Assembly (NCBI GenBank): GCA_025504975.1
Contig: JANUWI010000001.1
Coordinates: 4,712,001 to 4,776,000, forward strand
DNA from: Plenodomus lindquistii
Taxonomy: Eukaryota > Ascomycota > Dothideomycetes > Pleosporales > Leptosphaeriaceae
DNA length: 64,000 bases
Direction of reading: 5' to 3'
Shown here: one piece after another, positions 37,001-47,005 of the stretch
Position numbering within the stretch: the first letter of the stretch is position 1
Layout: every line of letters begins with the position of its first letter
Made by a program: the position numbers and the translations under genes
Notes under the pieces: model-generated
Database searches by the model: none
What the model was told of the DNA's origin: nothing
Seen by the model: only the letters and a program-made list of their open reading frames with translations

Positions 37001-37402
37001 GCGAAACTCATGCTCCCGAACGCCCTATCCTTCATCGCTACTCCCTCCGATGTCGAAGGTCTCGACGAATCGCGCACAACACTTGCACAGACTCTTGTCT
37101 CTTTCATCTCCACGCTACCTAGCCCCGAGCAAAGGCAGATCGCAGCCAAGATCATAATACCGTCATTACTGGCACGTGCCCAGAACGAGCCGGATGCGAG
37201 CAGCGAGACGGCGACACGGCTATTGGAAATAGCGGGTGCGGATCAACAGGCGTTCAGAGGTGTTATAGCAGGCCTGAGCGCGGAACAGAAGACGTTCATG
37301 GAGGGTGTGTTGAAAAGTGGGCAAGGGCCTGCGAAGAGGGAGGTTAGTAGGGATGATGATGGGCAGCCGAAGATTGCGCTGAAGATGGACTTTGGCGTTT
37401 GA
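31011..37402 (+). CDS. HEAT-repeat protein LAA1/HEATR5 family, 2049 aa
   Basis: Large HEAT-repeat protein that binds AP-1 clathrin adaptor and aids TGN/endosome trafficking (yeast Laa1, animal HEATR5/p200). Six exons: 31011..33446, 33496..33858, 33906..35180, 35230..35763, 35812..36424 and 36474..37402. The five introns are 47-49 nt, and every join keeps phase. Length 2049 aa is close to yeast Laa1 (about 2014). The N-terminal part shows the family pattern YLLSFTSDLARHVAALD, followed by ACGDKSYLVQTSACYCLEQLI. Later repeats include DPYIRNIAGEALGRLC and ARSGYAVALGCIHSQLGGM, the most conserved HEATR5 block. No membrane segment or signal peptide. The exon frames could be mistaken for four or five separate genes. 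No defects seen. Confidence 0.95.
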
Positions 37403-37978
37403 GGCTGGGAAGATTTGGACATGTGTTAATGAGTGGTTTGTGGTGGGGATATACCTAGGGATGATTGCGTGGTTCGGTAGCAGGGTTGAATGTTGTGCGT
37501 ACCGAGATATCCGATCATGTTGAATGAGATTATTTGTGTTGAAGCACGGTTCTAGCGAGCATGATGCATGCAACACATTGAAATAGGCACACGATAAACG
37601 AAAGGGTCAGAAAGATATTCGGTTTGGTCATTCTGATATATCCGTACCCGCGCGTATTTCTGAGTTTACCGCCAAACAACTATAATGTCATGACGATGTC
37701 TTGGACCCTGATGGGCCAGAGCTTTCGAATGTTAGCCATCACGTCACGAAGGAGGAAGTCGCAGTTGAAGAGCGACTTGAGATTGTGGACTCGATGAATT
37801 TGCCTTTATGCAATACCAACGTGCACTGTATACACAAAGCAGCATGAAAGGGCCATGAGAAAGCAATAACATGTGTATTACAATAGTGTAATCTTCGTGG
37901 CTGTATTGACCGCCCCATAACGCCCAGTAATGCCATTAGAGGTCATGGAAGTAATCAAACGATCAAGTCTATACACGC
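37403..37978. other. Convergent intergenic, LAA1 and Rab genes
   Basis: 576 bp holding the two 3' UTRs. Nothing else recognised. Confidence 0.5.
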
Positions 37979-38804
37979 TCAACAGCAGCTGCCCCAGCCC
38001 TGCTGTTTCCCTTTCTTCGCTGCATCGTTCAGATTTACACTCGCTCGGTTCCCTCCACCTCCAGGTCCCTTGACACCACTTCTTCGGTCGTTCAAATCGT
38101 ATTTGCCTGCCTCGATATTTTGGTAGATCCGCTCTGCGACTTCCAAAAACGCTCTTTCGACACCCTCGCCACTCTTGGCGCTCGTCTCAACGTATTGCAT
38201 GACGCCGTTGGCCTTGCACCATTCTTCCGCCTCTTCTTTTGTGACTTGGCGCTTATTCGCGGCTTCCGACTCGGACAGGGTCGACGAGGCTGCTAGATCG
38301 GATTTATTCCCCACCAGCACGACGATGATGCCTTCTTCGGCGATTTGTCGCAGATCATGCAGCCACGACGTCGCGCTGAGAAATGTGTTTTTCCGCGAAA
38401 TATCAAAGACGAGTAATGCGCCAGATGCGCCGCGGAAATAACTTCTCGTGATACTCTTGTACGTCTCTTGGCCTGCTGTGTCCCATAGCGACAGCTTCAT
38501 GTGCTTTTGTGGTGGGTCTTTGGGTGATGGGGCGACGGGCGCTTGTGTGGAGGATGGCTTGTTGATGCCGAGGGATTGTGAGGCTGGAGGGCCGACGGGG
38601 ACTATGCGCGAACCAAACTCGACGCCGATGGTCACATCGTGGTGGGGGGAGAACCGGCCTTCGCAGAGGCGGACTGTCAACTAAGTAGAGTCAGTACTGG
38701 CGTGCGTCGTGAAGGAGAGCGCTGGCGCAACGTACACTTGATTTACCGCATCCTGAGTCACCCAAGGACACGATTTTGGCTATGTAGTCCCAGGGCTGAG
38801 ACAT
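37979..38804 (-). CDS. Rab family small GTPase (Rab2/Rab4, Ypt4-like), 256 aa
   Basis: Vesicle-trafficking GTPase. Two exons, 38804..38736 and 38680..37979, with a 55-nt intron inside the P-loop region. The splice creates GDSGCGKSSLTVRL (G1). Other motifs: TIGVEF (switch I), DTAGQE (G3), NKSD (G4), SAK (G5) and a double-cysteine C-terminus (GSCC) for geranylgeranylation. Between switch I and the DTAGQ motif there is a Pro/Ser-rich insertion of about 28 residues (from GPPASQSLG to DPPQKH) that typical Rabs lack. The N-terminus MSQPWDYIAKIVSLG is close to the Rab2/Rab4/Rab14 group. Subfamily assignment is tentative. Short-gene, intron and context features are ordinary. Confidence 0.9.
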
Positions 38805-40000
38805 GGCCGAGGGTGAAGCCGCTCACGGTAATGCGCAAGGTGCGTGGTGTGAGGTGTGCAGGATATGCTGATCAGGGCCGAGGTCTAGGATCAGGAGGCA
38901 CCGAATATCAACGACGTCGCAGGTCTAGGCAAGAGAAGTTCGGGCACGCGGGTTAGTAGATATCGAGGTTTGTGTTTGTCTGGGGGAGGGCAAGTCTGGA
39001 TAGCGGACGTTATGCAGGTCTAGCCGGACGTGTGGCTTGATGCCATGCAGATGCGGTCATAGCGCGGCGGCCGGTTGAGCTCCATAGAGGCGCATACAAG
39101 TGCACGACTACGAGGGAACAAAAGTCGCTTAGAACTTGGCGGTACACTCTACAAGTTATTATAAGCTTACTGTAGTAGTCTGCAGGTCTACATGTGGTCT
39201 CGTCGCTACTTCACAGACGGGACTTCCGTGCTCTTTGGCTGAGATGGGCACTCCACAAATAGGAACGAACTCGTTCGTAAAAGACCCGCGCAAGGCAACG
39301 TACTCTAGCGAGAATGGATAGACTGATGAAGCATGTGACCATTTCTATTTGTTGCGGTGTGTAATTTGTAATCAGATGCTTTGTCGGTCAAGTTCTGTGC
39401 ATGTCCCATTGCGCGTTTCGTCAACGGAGATTCAGTGGCCTGGACAGATGCCAATGTGGCAGTAGACTCGGAGTTGCCGGTATCAAAGAGCAAAGAAGCT
39501 CATCTGAACGGGGTTTGCCCTCGTGATGAGAAGCAGCAGGCAAAGTAGAGCGACTGTTAGCTGGACGCTAGAGTAGACGGTACCCCATGCCGTCACGAGG
39601 AGCTCTTGCGCTACCGTATCGGTAAGCTATCGATAGGCCGCGTTTGGACCCGACCCGACGATGAGTACCAAGGTATCTCTCTCGTCGCGCCTCCACCTTC
39701 ACCTCGACACCTACTTTGGCTGCAGGCACTCTTCCTACGCCATCTTTACACATCCACATCTCCTATCTCGTGCCCGTCCCGGCTGCCGAACGCGCCGCCC
39801 GTTCACCCAGCTGCATGCCTCGAGCTGCGTCATCTGCGGCTGCCTCTTGGACCCTGCGCGTGTACCGACGCCTCACTTGACGGCTGACCTGCCACCTGAG
39901 TCAACCTACCTTCACTCGCCGGCCGGATCCACGATAAACAGCCTGGTCTCCCGCGGGAGCTTGCACAAGGAACAAAGCCCCTGCACTTGTGCTGCCCGCC
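38805..40000. promoter_or_regulatory. Long divergent intergenic region, Rab and CTL/Pns1 genes
   Basis: 1196 bp between divergent start codons, long for this window. Open frames on both strands show no recognisable family. No RNA gene or repeat is obvious. Confidence 0.5.
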
Positions 40001-42381
40001 ATGTTTTCTGAATGTAGGCCACCCTGCGCCTTATCAGGCCCCATGTGACTGCATGCAGCGCTCGCTGTGCTGCCCAGCCTGCCGACTCGCGTGACTGACG
40101 TGCGTGCCCTCCAGATGCCTCCAAGTTCCTCTCCCAGTCTCAGTCGCGGCTGTCACTGGGTCAGCCAGAGTCGCCCTTCAACCGCAACGATAACGGGAGG
40201 CAGCGGCCCTCTTCGCGCGCCGCCCAAGCCTACCAGCAGCGTCGCAACATGCCCAACCCGTACAACTCGCAGGCTATGAGCCGCTTTGCCTTTGCCTCAC
40301 GAACTTCCAACGCGCCTGCGCCGCTCTTCTACTCGGCCACCGATGACTTCCGCGAAGAGGACGATCATGTCGAGCACGATCGGGAGATGGCGGACCACTA
40401 CGCGCTACAAAGGTCGCGGCGGCAGTTTGGTGCTAGTAACCTCTCTGAATCGTCAGAAGTTGACGATGATCCCAACCAAAGGTCAGACCACACAATAGGA
40501 GCCGACAGAGACGAGAATGAAGCACCTGGCTATGGTCTTGGCAGAGGCATCAAGAGCTCCTGGAAGGGCGATCAGCCCGCAAGAGGCAGATCTACCATCG
40601 CCGAAGGACTGGACGACGGGGAGAGAGAATCAAGCGTACCTTTGTCCGAGTCGACCGATCCGAGCAGTCGAGGACGAGGGCGCCTAGTTGATGTCGAGCT
40701 CGAGTCTACAGATCGAGGGAGCATCGAAGAGCTGGACCGGAACGAGCTTTTGGGCCACAAGGACGAACCACCACCCCCGTTCCAGCAATTTCGGAATATG
40801 CCAAGACAAAAGCGAGGTCGAAGTCCTTTGCGGACGACGCTGCCAATACCACAAGAGACTGATGAGGATGTGTTACTGAATCACCCGCGCCCGATAAGCC
40901 CAGATCGCCAGACTGTGCCAGATGTCGTGCCAGAAACCCCGATTTCTCCACCAAGACATAACTTCTTCTGGGCAGAGCTCTTTATAATCGTGCAATGCGG
41001 CATCCTCGGGACATGGTTCATTTCACTCTTGCAAGAATCGCCGCCAAACAAGAAGAATCCACTCGGAGACACCATATATACAGTCTTGCACTCGTCATTC
41101 CATCTCATTGGAGTGTATTCACTCGTCTCAATCCTGGTCGGGTTGCTGTGGTTGTCATTGTTACGATCATTCGCCCGACCGCTAGTCACCCTCATGTTAC
41201 TCGCAGTACCAGTAATATCCTTCTCGTTCTTTCTATACCCGTTTGTGTCGAGTTTCAAGGGCTCTTGGCACGGCGACAGCGTTCAAGACAAGGCTATGCG
41301 TTGGTTCTCTTTAGGTCCCTTAGGTTTCGCCGTGTTCTGGGTATACACCATTTTCAAAGCGCGTCATTCATTAGACAAGGCTACAGGCATGTTGGAGTTT
41401 TGCAGCGAAATTCTCAGGGCGCAATTTCCTTTACTCATTGTCGGCGTCGCGACATTAGCTGCTGTCATTCTATGGTCCTGGATCTGGATACTGATGTTCA
41501 CACGACTATTCCTGGGTGGCCACTTCACCGGCAACAAATCTCGCTGGATCATCGATGCGAGTACATGGTGGCTCGGCATAGCCTTCTTCCTCGACTACTT
41601 TTGGACCTTGGGCGTCATTGCTGGCGTGCAGCGCGCGACCACTGCAGCCACAGTTTCTCAGTGGTACTTTCACCGCAATAGCGTGCCCGTCCCAGCAGCT
41701 CGGACTGTTGTTCAGGCGTCCCTCAATCACGCTACGTATACGATGGCTGGCACGATCTGCATGTCTACCTTTATCTCGTTGATGGTCCGCCTCCCTCTCA
41801 TCGTCCTCCCACGACGCCTCGCCGGTATGATCAGCATGTGTGCATACTCGCTCGTACCGACACCAATCGCCGCACTTACAAACCCACTCACCCTGACGTT
41901 CGCTTCCATCCACGGTGTCCCTCTTAACCAGGCCGCCCGTGGCCTCTCCCAGATGAGCTTCATCTCCGCCGCCTCCCCCACCACCACGCTCGGCCCAAGT
42001 TCCTTCAAAGACCACGGCAAACCCTCCATTCAATCATATCGTCTTGCCAAGCTTTTGCTCCATGCTATTCGATGGGTCATTACTCTGTCGCTAGGGTTTG
42101 GTGGCTGGGTCTCCACAGCACGCATGTTACAGCTTAGTCATGAGACCGTGCCATACAAGGGCAGTCTTTACGCATATGTTGTCGGTCTGATCAGTGCGGC
42201 AATTGGCTGGGGTGCGCTCGGCGCCATGGAAGGTGTGCTGGGTGGTATTCTTGATGCGGTGCTTGTCTGCTGGGGCAGCGAGGTTGGTAGTGATGGTCAG
42301 GGTCAAGCGAGGTACTGTGTCGATGCTGGGCGGCTGTTCGGAAACGAAGTCCCAGCGGGGCGGGCTAGATATGAGGTTTAG
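40001..42381 (+). CDS. Choline transporter-like (CTL/Pns1) membrane protein, 759 aa
   Basis: Multi-pass plasma-membrane protein of the CTL family. Two exons: a 13-nt first exon 40001..40013, then 40115..42381 after a 101-nt intron. The microexon gives MFSE and the join makes MFSEYASKFLSQSQSRLSLG, which matches the usual start of fungal members; the later in-frame ATG at 40249 would lose this. Residues 1-240 are hydrophilic, Ser/Asp/Glu/Arg-rich and probably cytosolic and phosphorylated. From about residue 245 there are some ten hydrophobic segments, with the CTL-type loop block TVSQWYFHRNSVPVPAARTV in between. C-terminal YCVDAG and FGNE also fit. The substrate in fungi is not settled; choline transport itself is unproven for Pns1. 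Confidence 0.93.
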
Positions 42382-42650
42382 CCTTTTAGATAGCGCAACG
42401 GTGGGAATCTGATGAGTTTGGAGTTATAACTGGTTTGCATCGCGTTCACAGGTGAGAGTTTGATTGTATGTCGGATGAGAATGGAATGACGCCGTAGACA
42501 TCACGGGCGATTGTGTTATCAGCGTACCACGGCGTAAAATGTCTGAATGTGATTGTTGCCCAAGGGAAATTCATGCATGTTTTTCGCAAGACCGTAGACA
42601 TCGTGATCCTACCAATGTGAGTAGCGTACTTCAGAGCGTACTACTACTCA
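42382..42650. other. Intergenic, CTL gene to GH31 relic
   Basis: Short non-coding stretch at the start of the second accessory block. Nothing recognised. Confidence 0.5.
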
Positions 42651-43229
42651 CCTCGACCATGTTCGTAACGAGCTCAATAAACCGATCTCGATATACAACG
42701 AAATACCCTTTCGTTGACAATCACCCCTTTCCCGCACAATCACGCGAGACTCGAATTTGAAACGAAACATCCTTACTCCATCCAAACTCCAATCCCTTGA
42801 CCCAGCAGTACTTCCACCATCCCATTCTAGCCAGTCTACGATGGTCGAAGGGAGGACGAACCAAGAGCTACCATATTTACCGATGAGATATACGTTCAAT
42901 AGATCCTGACATTGAGTCGTTCATTGGCCTGGTATTTGACCTCGAAAACCAAGTCGGCAATGTTATTTTCGAGGGCCTGATAAATGCTACATGTGGTATG
43001 TAGATACCTGAGCTGTGAAGTCTGACGGCTTTTGTTGAAACACTCGATGCTGTATACTCGGGGTATTGTTGGGAATGTGGTGCAGTGTATTGTAGATGGG
43101 AGGTGTTAGGTTTGGTAGAGCGTCGATATGAGGAGATTGTTTAGTGGATAGCGAGTGAGGCGTATGTAGACTGTTATTAGAGACATGTGCTGTAATCTTA
43201 CGTACTGATAGAGTCAGGAAGCGTGCCAT
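42651..43229 (-). pseudogene. Relic of a GH31 alpha-glucosidase N-terminal exon
   Basis: Read leftward, three frames together give the N-terminal pattern of fungal GH31 alpha-glucosidases. Frame one: MARFLTLS and LPNLTPPIYNTLHHIPNN from 43229. Another frame: PEYTASSVSTKA near 43063. A third: NNIADLVFEVKYQANERLN followed by VRIY and a stop. Then YLIGKYGSSWFVLPSTIVDW, MFRFKF and finally FVVYRDRFIELVTNMVE at about 42700-42653. The last codon is followed by GTGAGT, an old splice donor. At least three frameshifts and several small deletions are needed to connect these pieces, and no downstream catalytic part remains within the window. Not expressed as an enzyme. Confidence 0.66.
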
Positions 43230-44239
43230 GGTGATCGTTCGCCGGCCAAAGATGTTATCTTTGCTTAGATCTCCAACGATTGTCGTCGGCCGATCTTTAT
43301 ATGTTCATAGGCCTTTGAGTGATCTTACAGGATACAGCACCCTGTGACCCCGTATTGAATCGATCGCGTAACCATATTGAATGTGATTCTGCAGCTGAGT
43401 GCCTTCCAGCCATACTCTACTGGCGTTGCGGAACTCGCAGGAAGCCATTGATGCTTCCAATGTCAGGTTAGCTTAAGCTTTTCAACTAGCAAGTATGCGC
43501 GGTTGAAGAAGTGCCCTCTTTGGTTCCAGCTGATGTACCTCAGCTCTATAGCTTGCTACTGTCAGTTCATAGTAAAGCTTATGCAGACTTCTGCTCTTTG
43601 ACATCATAACACCATCCCGAAAGTCTCCCCGAGTAGACGCTTAGTAAACGAGACTAGAACATGTGCAGAGCGATTTAGAGCCCTCAGATGCCCTCGCTGA
43701 AATTCACGCACGAAATCTTCACCCTCTTCAAAGACATGCGAAATTGTTGCCATGTGGTGTATGTAGGGTCGGCCTCCCGGCCCGTAGTTCTCATTCACGC
43801 TAATGTCTCGCTTAGTTACCGTTAGCCTATACAACTACATCCTTGTACGCACCTGCATCACAACCTTCTCATTTGAAAAGTCTACACTGTTGCTACCCTA
43901 CGGCAAAGCATCTCTTACACTGGACACATTCATTCTGATAACAGCGCTTCCCTGTTTCTTCGCAAACCTGATCGTAACATGTCTACTACGCTTTGCAGTC
44001 CAGTCATCCTGATTGGCTCTTCGGCGAAGTCTACCGAAAATTACGCATCAATTGAGGTGGGGAATAGACGTCCATAAGACAAATGATTGGAAGTCGGCAT
44101 GCGCAATGCGGCTGATTCGCTGTTGAGACGACTCGGTGGTATATAGACTTACACCGAAACACGTCACTCTAGTCCTGCGAAAGCGATCGACGAATTTTCA
44201 AATTGTGCCCAATATGTACAATTCAACGAACAAACTCAG
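43230..44239. other. Gene-poor stretch between GH31 relic and TF-like gene
   Basis: About 1 kb with only short chance open frames (for example 43604-43834 leftward and 43803-44012 rightward). No family likeness, no RNA gene. Confidence 0.5.
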
Positions 44240-44423
44240 GCAAGTGTGCTTCAGTAAGGGAAAGGGCTGGTATACTAATTATTCTTACGGAGCAATTCAG
44301 AAAACGGTATATCCACAGTTGAAATAACAGCGTATCAAGTGTAGATCCCAGCATATCGGACAGGCATCTTCGTTGCGTAAGACGCCTACTAGCTCTATCC
44401 ACACGGTCCAAGCTGGCTGGAGT
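44240..44423 (+). pseudogene. Possible decayed Zn2Cys6 exon of the downstream regulator
   Basis: Before the first ATG of the following gene, the same frame contains QRIKCRSQ and TVQAGWS, reminiscent of the RRIKC and second-half C..AGW segments of zinc clusters. An SKGKGW piece lies upstream beyond a stop. Five of six cysteines cannot be found. This is a weak, pattern-based call. Confidence 0.35.
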
Positions 44424-45944
44424 ATGGACCATCGAGATGAAATCAGATCACAGGGAAGAGGCAGGCAGATGGTTTCCAGAGGAGCGCTGGGCAAACGACG
44501 ATACGAAGATGCAGAACAACCGTTAGAAGGACCATCGACAACGTTTCCCTTTACCCCAGGTCCATCACCACGAAATTTTCCGCAATCCCCTGATATATCA
44601 CAAATGGCACCGCCTCCGACGGTCCCTGTTGGAAGCAGTCACATTTCTTCAGCACCCATTGCTCTGACAGCCAGCGAAGCGTTACTGTATCATCACTACT
44701 CTGTCCATCTTGGTCGCTGGTTCGACTGCACCAATGCGTCTCGCCTCCTAACGCTCAGAGTGACAGAATTGGCCCGAAGACAACCTTTGCTTCACCATGC
44801 TGTCATTTGCATCGCGGCACGACACAGGGGGGACGACAAGATTGCCGCTGAAGCATACCAACAATGCATCACGCTGCTGATTGATCGTCTCGATCGGGAT
44901 TCCAGTAATGACGAGACACTACTTACGGCCGTTATAACTCTGCACTTCGCCGACCAGCTCAATGGTATGTTTTATGATGTTCACAATGCGACTGATCCCC
45001 CAAAAGCTGACAGGTGTCAGTACGTTCGACCATCGGAGTGCGTGACAAGTCACATTTGTCCGGATCTTCTGGTATTCTACGTGCTTCTCAGAGGACTCCC
45101 TTCGTCGACCCCTCAGCACCTACAATCCGCGATGCTATATTCTGGGTATATGTCAGGCAAACCATGTACAATGCGACGATCCGGCAGCAGCCGCTCGATT
45201 TGGACTTCTCTTTGCGGCTTCATCCTCTTCCAAATGCTATTCAAGATTCGCATCCCTTGGATTGGCTACGGTTAGAGACGGCCTGGGCGAACCAGATGCT
45301 ATGGCATACAGCATGCGTGGCCAATTTCTGCTTCGCGGAAGATGGAGCGCAAAGCGGTCTAGCAGGAAGTATGCAGCGGTGGCAGGAGCTTTGGGAGCAT
45401 GTCGAAACGTGGCGGAAGAGTAGGCCTAGCTCATTCGATCCGATCTGGGCAGATCCATCCACGGGAGAGGCTGTGTTCACAGACATCTTCTTTACCGCAG
45501 ACTGGCATGGCTAGTACACCTGACTCACCATCGAATTCCTCTCGCTGACTCGATACTCAGTTATTTCATTCACCTTCTATCACTTCTCTTGTATCTTGCT
45601 CCTCACGTACCAGCCCGGACCAAAATTCGGAGTGCGCATTGTGCAGAGCGAGAGACATCGTTTAGATGTTCGTATCCCAGTTCATCTCGCAATTGCCCAC
45701 ACTAATACAGGCCATTCAGATTCTAAGACATGCAGAAGCCATTTGCTCCGCCACCAACTCATCGCCGCAGAATGCGCAACTATTGATCATATTATGCCAT
45801 ACGGTCTTCATATGGGGACCTCTGCTGTCGAACCACGCAAAGCAAAAGGAAGTGATTAGGTTGCTGGAAGCGTTTGAGAACTCACACTCTTGGAATACAT
45901 CTTGGATCATTGACGCGTTACGGGCGGAATGGGGTACAGGCTAG
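44424..45944 (+). CDS. Fungal-TF-domain protein (ARCA-like) lacking a visible zinc cluster, about 456 aa
   Basis: The C-terminal regulatory part of a Zn2Cys6-type factor. Exons: 44424..44964, 45021..45509, 45561..45667 and 45711..45944, all phases consistent. The core is typical: HYSVHLGRWFDCTNASR, LLHHAVICIAARHRGDDK, then GILRASQRTPFVDPS, IFWVYVRQTMYNATIRQQPL, ETAWANQMLWHTACVANFCF, and VFIWGPLLSNHAKQKEV near the end. The third junction uses a GC donor (45510-45511, GCTAGT) instead of GT. If it is not spliced, a stop follows one codon later. The last intron is only 43 nt with donor GTTCGT. No intact DNA-binding domain precedes the ATG. It may be a decaying regulator or a zinc-cluster-free co-regulator. 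Confidence 0.7.
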
Positions 45945-46194
45945 ATGATCATCAACATGATAACGCCAATAACTCAACGCTCTTTGCGTAGAATAGAGCC
46001 ATGTGTGAAGCGTGAATGTGGGAACATCACGCGCTAATAGCGAGAGCGACACTATCTACCATGCGCTCGTTTGCCTTGACAATGTTATCAGCTATATCTT
46101 GCATGCTGCAAACTGATGTGATGATTATAGATCTTGATTGAAGTGCACAACTAATAAAAAATACTAGCATTCAGTTCCCTACTCCCTCACGCGA

Positions 46195-46770
46195 TTATAC
46201 ATGGGATCGACCTTGGTAAACGCCATTGTATCCCTCCACCGGCTCACTCATCTGATGGAATACCATTTGTGCCAATTTTGCGTCTCTCAGCAACTGCAGA
46301 CCGTGCGGATTGACAACTTGCAGCATGGTCCCAACGGCACCTTTTTATCCTCTATCCATTATTCCTGCATGGAAAAGAGCTCCAGAGTGGAAGAGCGAAC
46401 TGCGCACCAGTATCTGGCCCATGAGATCAAGAGGCATGTTGACAGTCTCCTTGAACTTGACGGGGTACGATCCGAGATCCAAGTCGATATAGTCAACGGA
46501 ACTGAGTGTACCCGTTAGTGCTGATAATTCTGGATCCGGAGACACCGCTGTTGATGCGACGTTTTCGGATCGTAGAGGAGATTGGAAGGGTATTTCGGCG
46601 TTTTGCGCGGTCTTGCGGTGTTTGTTGTCGAAATCAATGAGAGCTCCTGATGACTACTTCATCAGGCGCTTGAGTGTGAGGTCGATACTGCACGGCTGCA
46701 CCTGCTGGGTGGTGGAGCGCATACGCGTGATGACGCTTCGCTGGAGTGCGATGCGTCCGGGGATGATCAT
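46195..46770 (-). pseudogene. dUTPase / dCTP-deaminase-like pseudogene
   Basis: One unbroken frame of 192 codons reads leftward from ATG 46770 to TAA at 46197 and matches fungal dUTP diphosphatase / dCTP deaminase-like proteins. Visible segments: TQQVQPCSIDLTLKRLM, ALIDFDNKHRKTA, VNMPLDLMGQILVRSSLF, GALFHAGIMD, VGTMLQVVNPHGLQLL and LAQMVFHQMSEPVEGYNG. Two internal stops break it: TAG at 46656-46654, where a Trp codon is expected, and TAA at 46347-46345, where the conserved Tyr of DxGYxG is expected. SLFHSG replaces the usual SLFRSG. There is no frameshift, so inactivation looks recent. The intact family would limit dUTP in the nucleotide pool. Confidence 0.85.
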
Positions 46771-47005
46771 GATTGATTACGGAGATGAATAGATTACTCA
46801 CAACGCGTGAAGGAATTCATCTGTAGTCGACTCTACTTGGCATGATAGGTTTTACCGGCTGTACTTGACTGAAGGATGCGATCCGCTTACAATCTGAGCT
46901 ACGCTCAAAACACGATCGCGGGGGGCGCACAGCAGCCCTTCCGCCCTTCTACAAGCCTTAGTTCCAATTGCGCGTCCTGACAAACAATTGTGTCAATATG
47001 CCTTG

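Noticed and set aside
31011..37402. Several separate adjacent genes in this stretch
   Set aside because: The open frames join through five introns of 47-49 nt into one continuous HEATR5/LAA1 protein.
43803..44012. Small hydrophobic rightward open frame that resembles a membrane peptide
   Set aside because: Too short, no family likeness, and located in decayed DNA.
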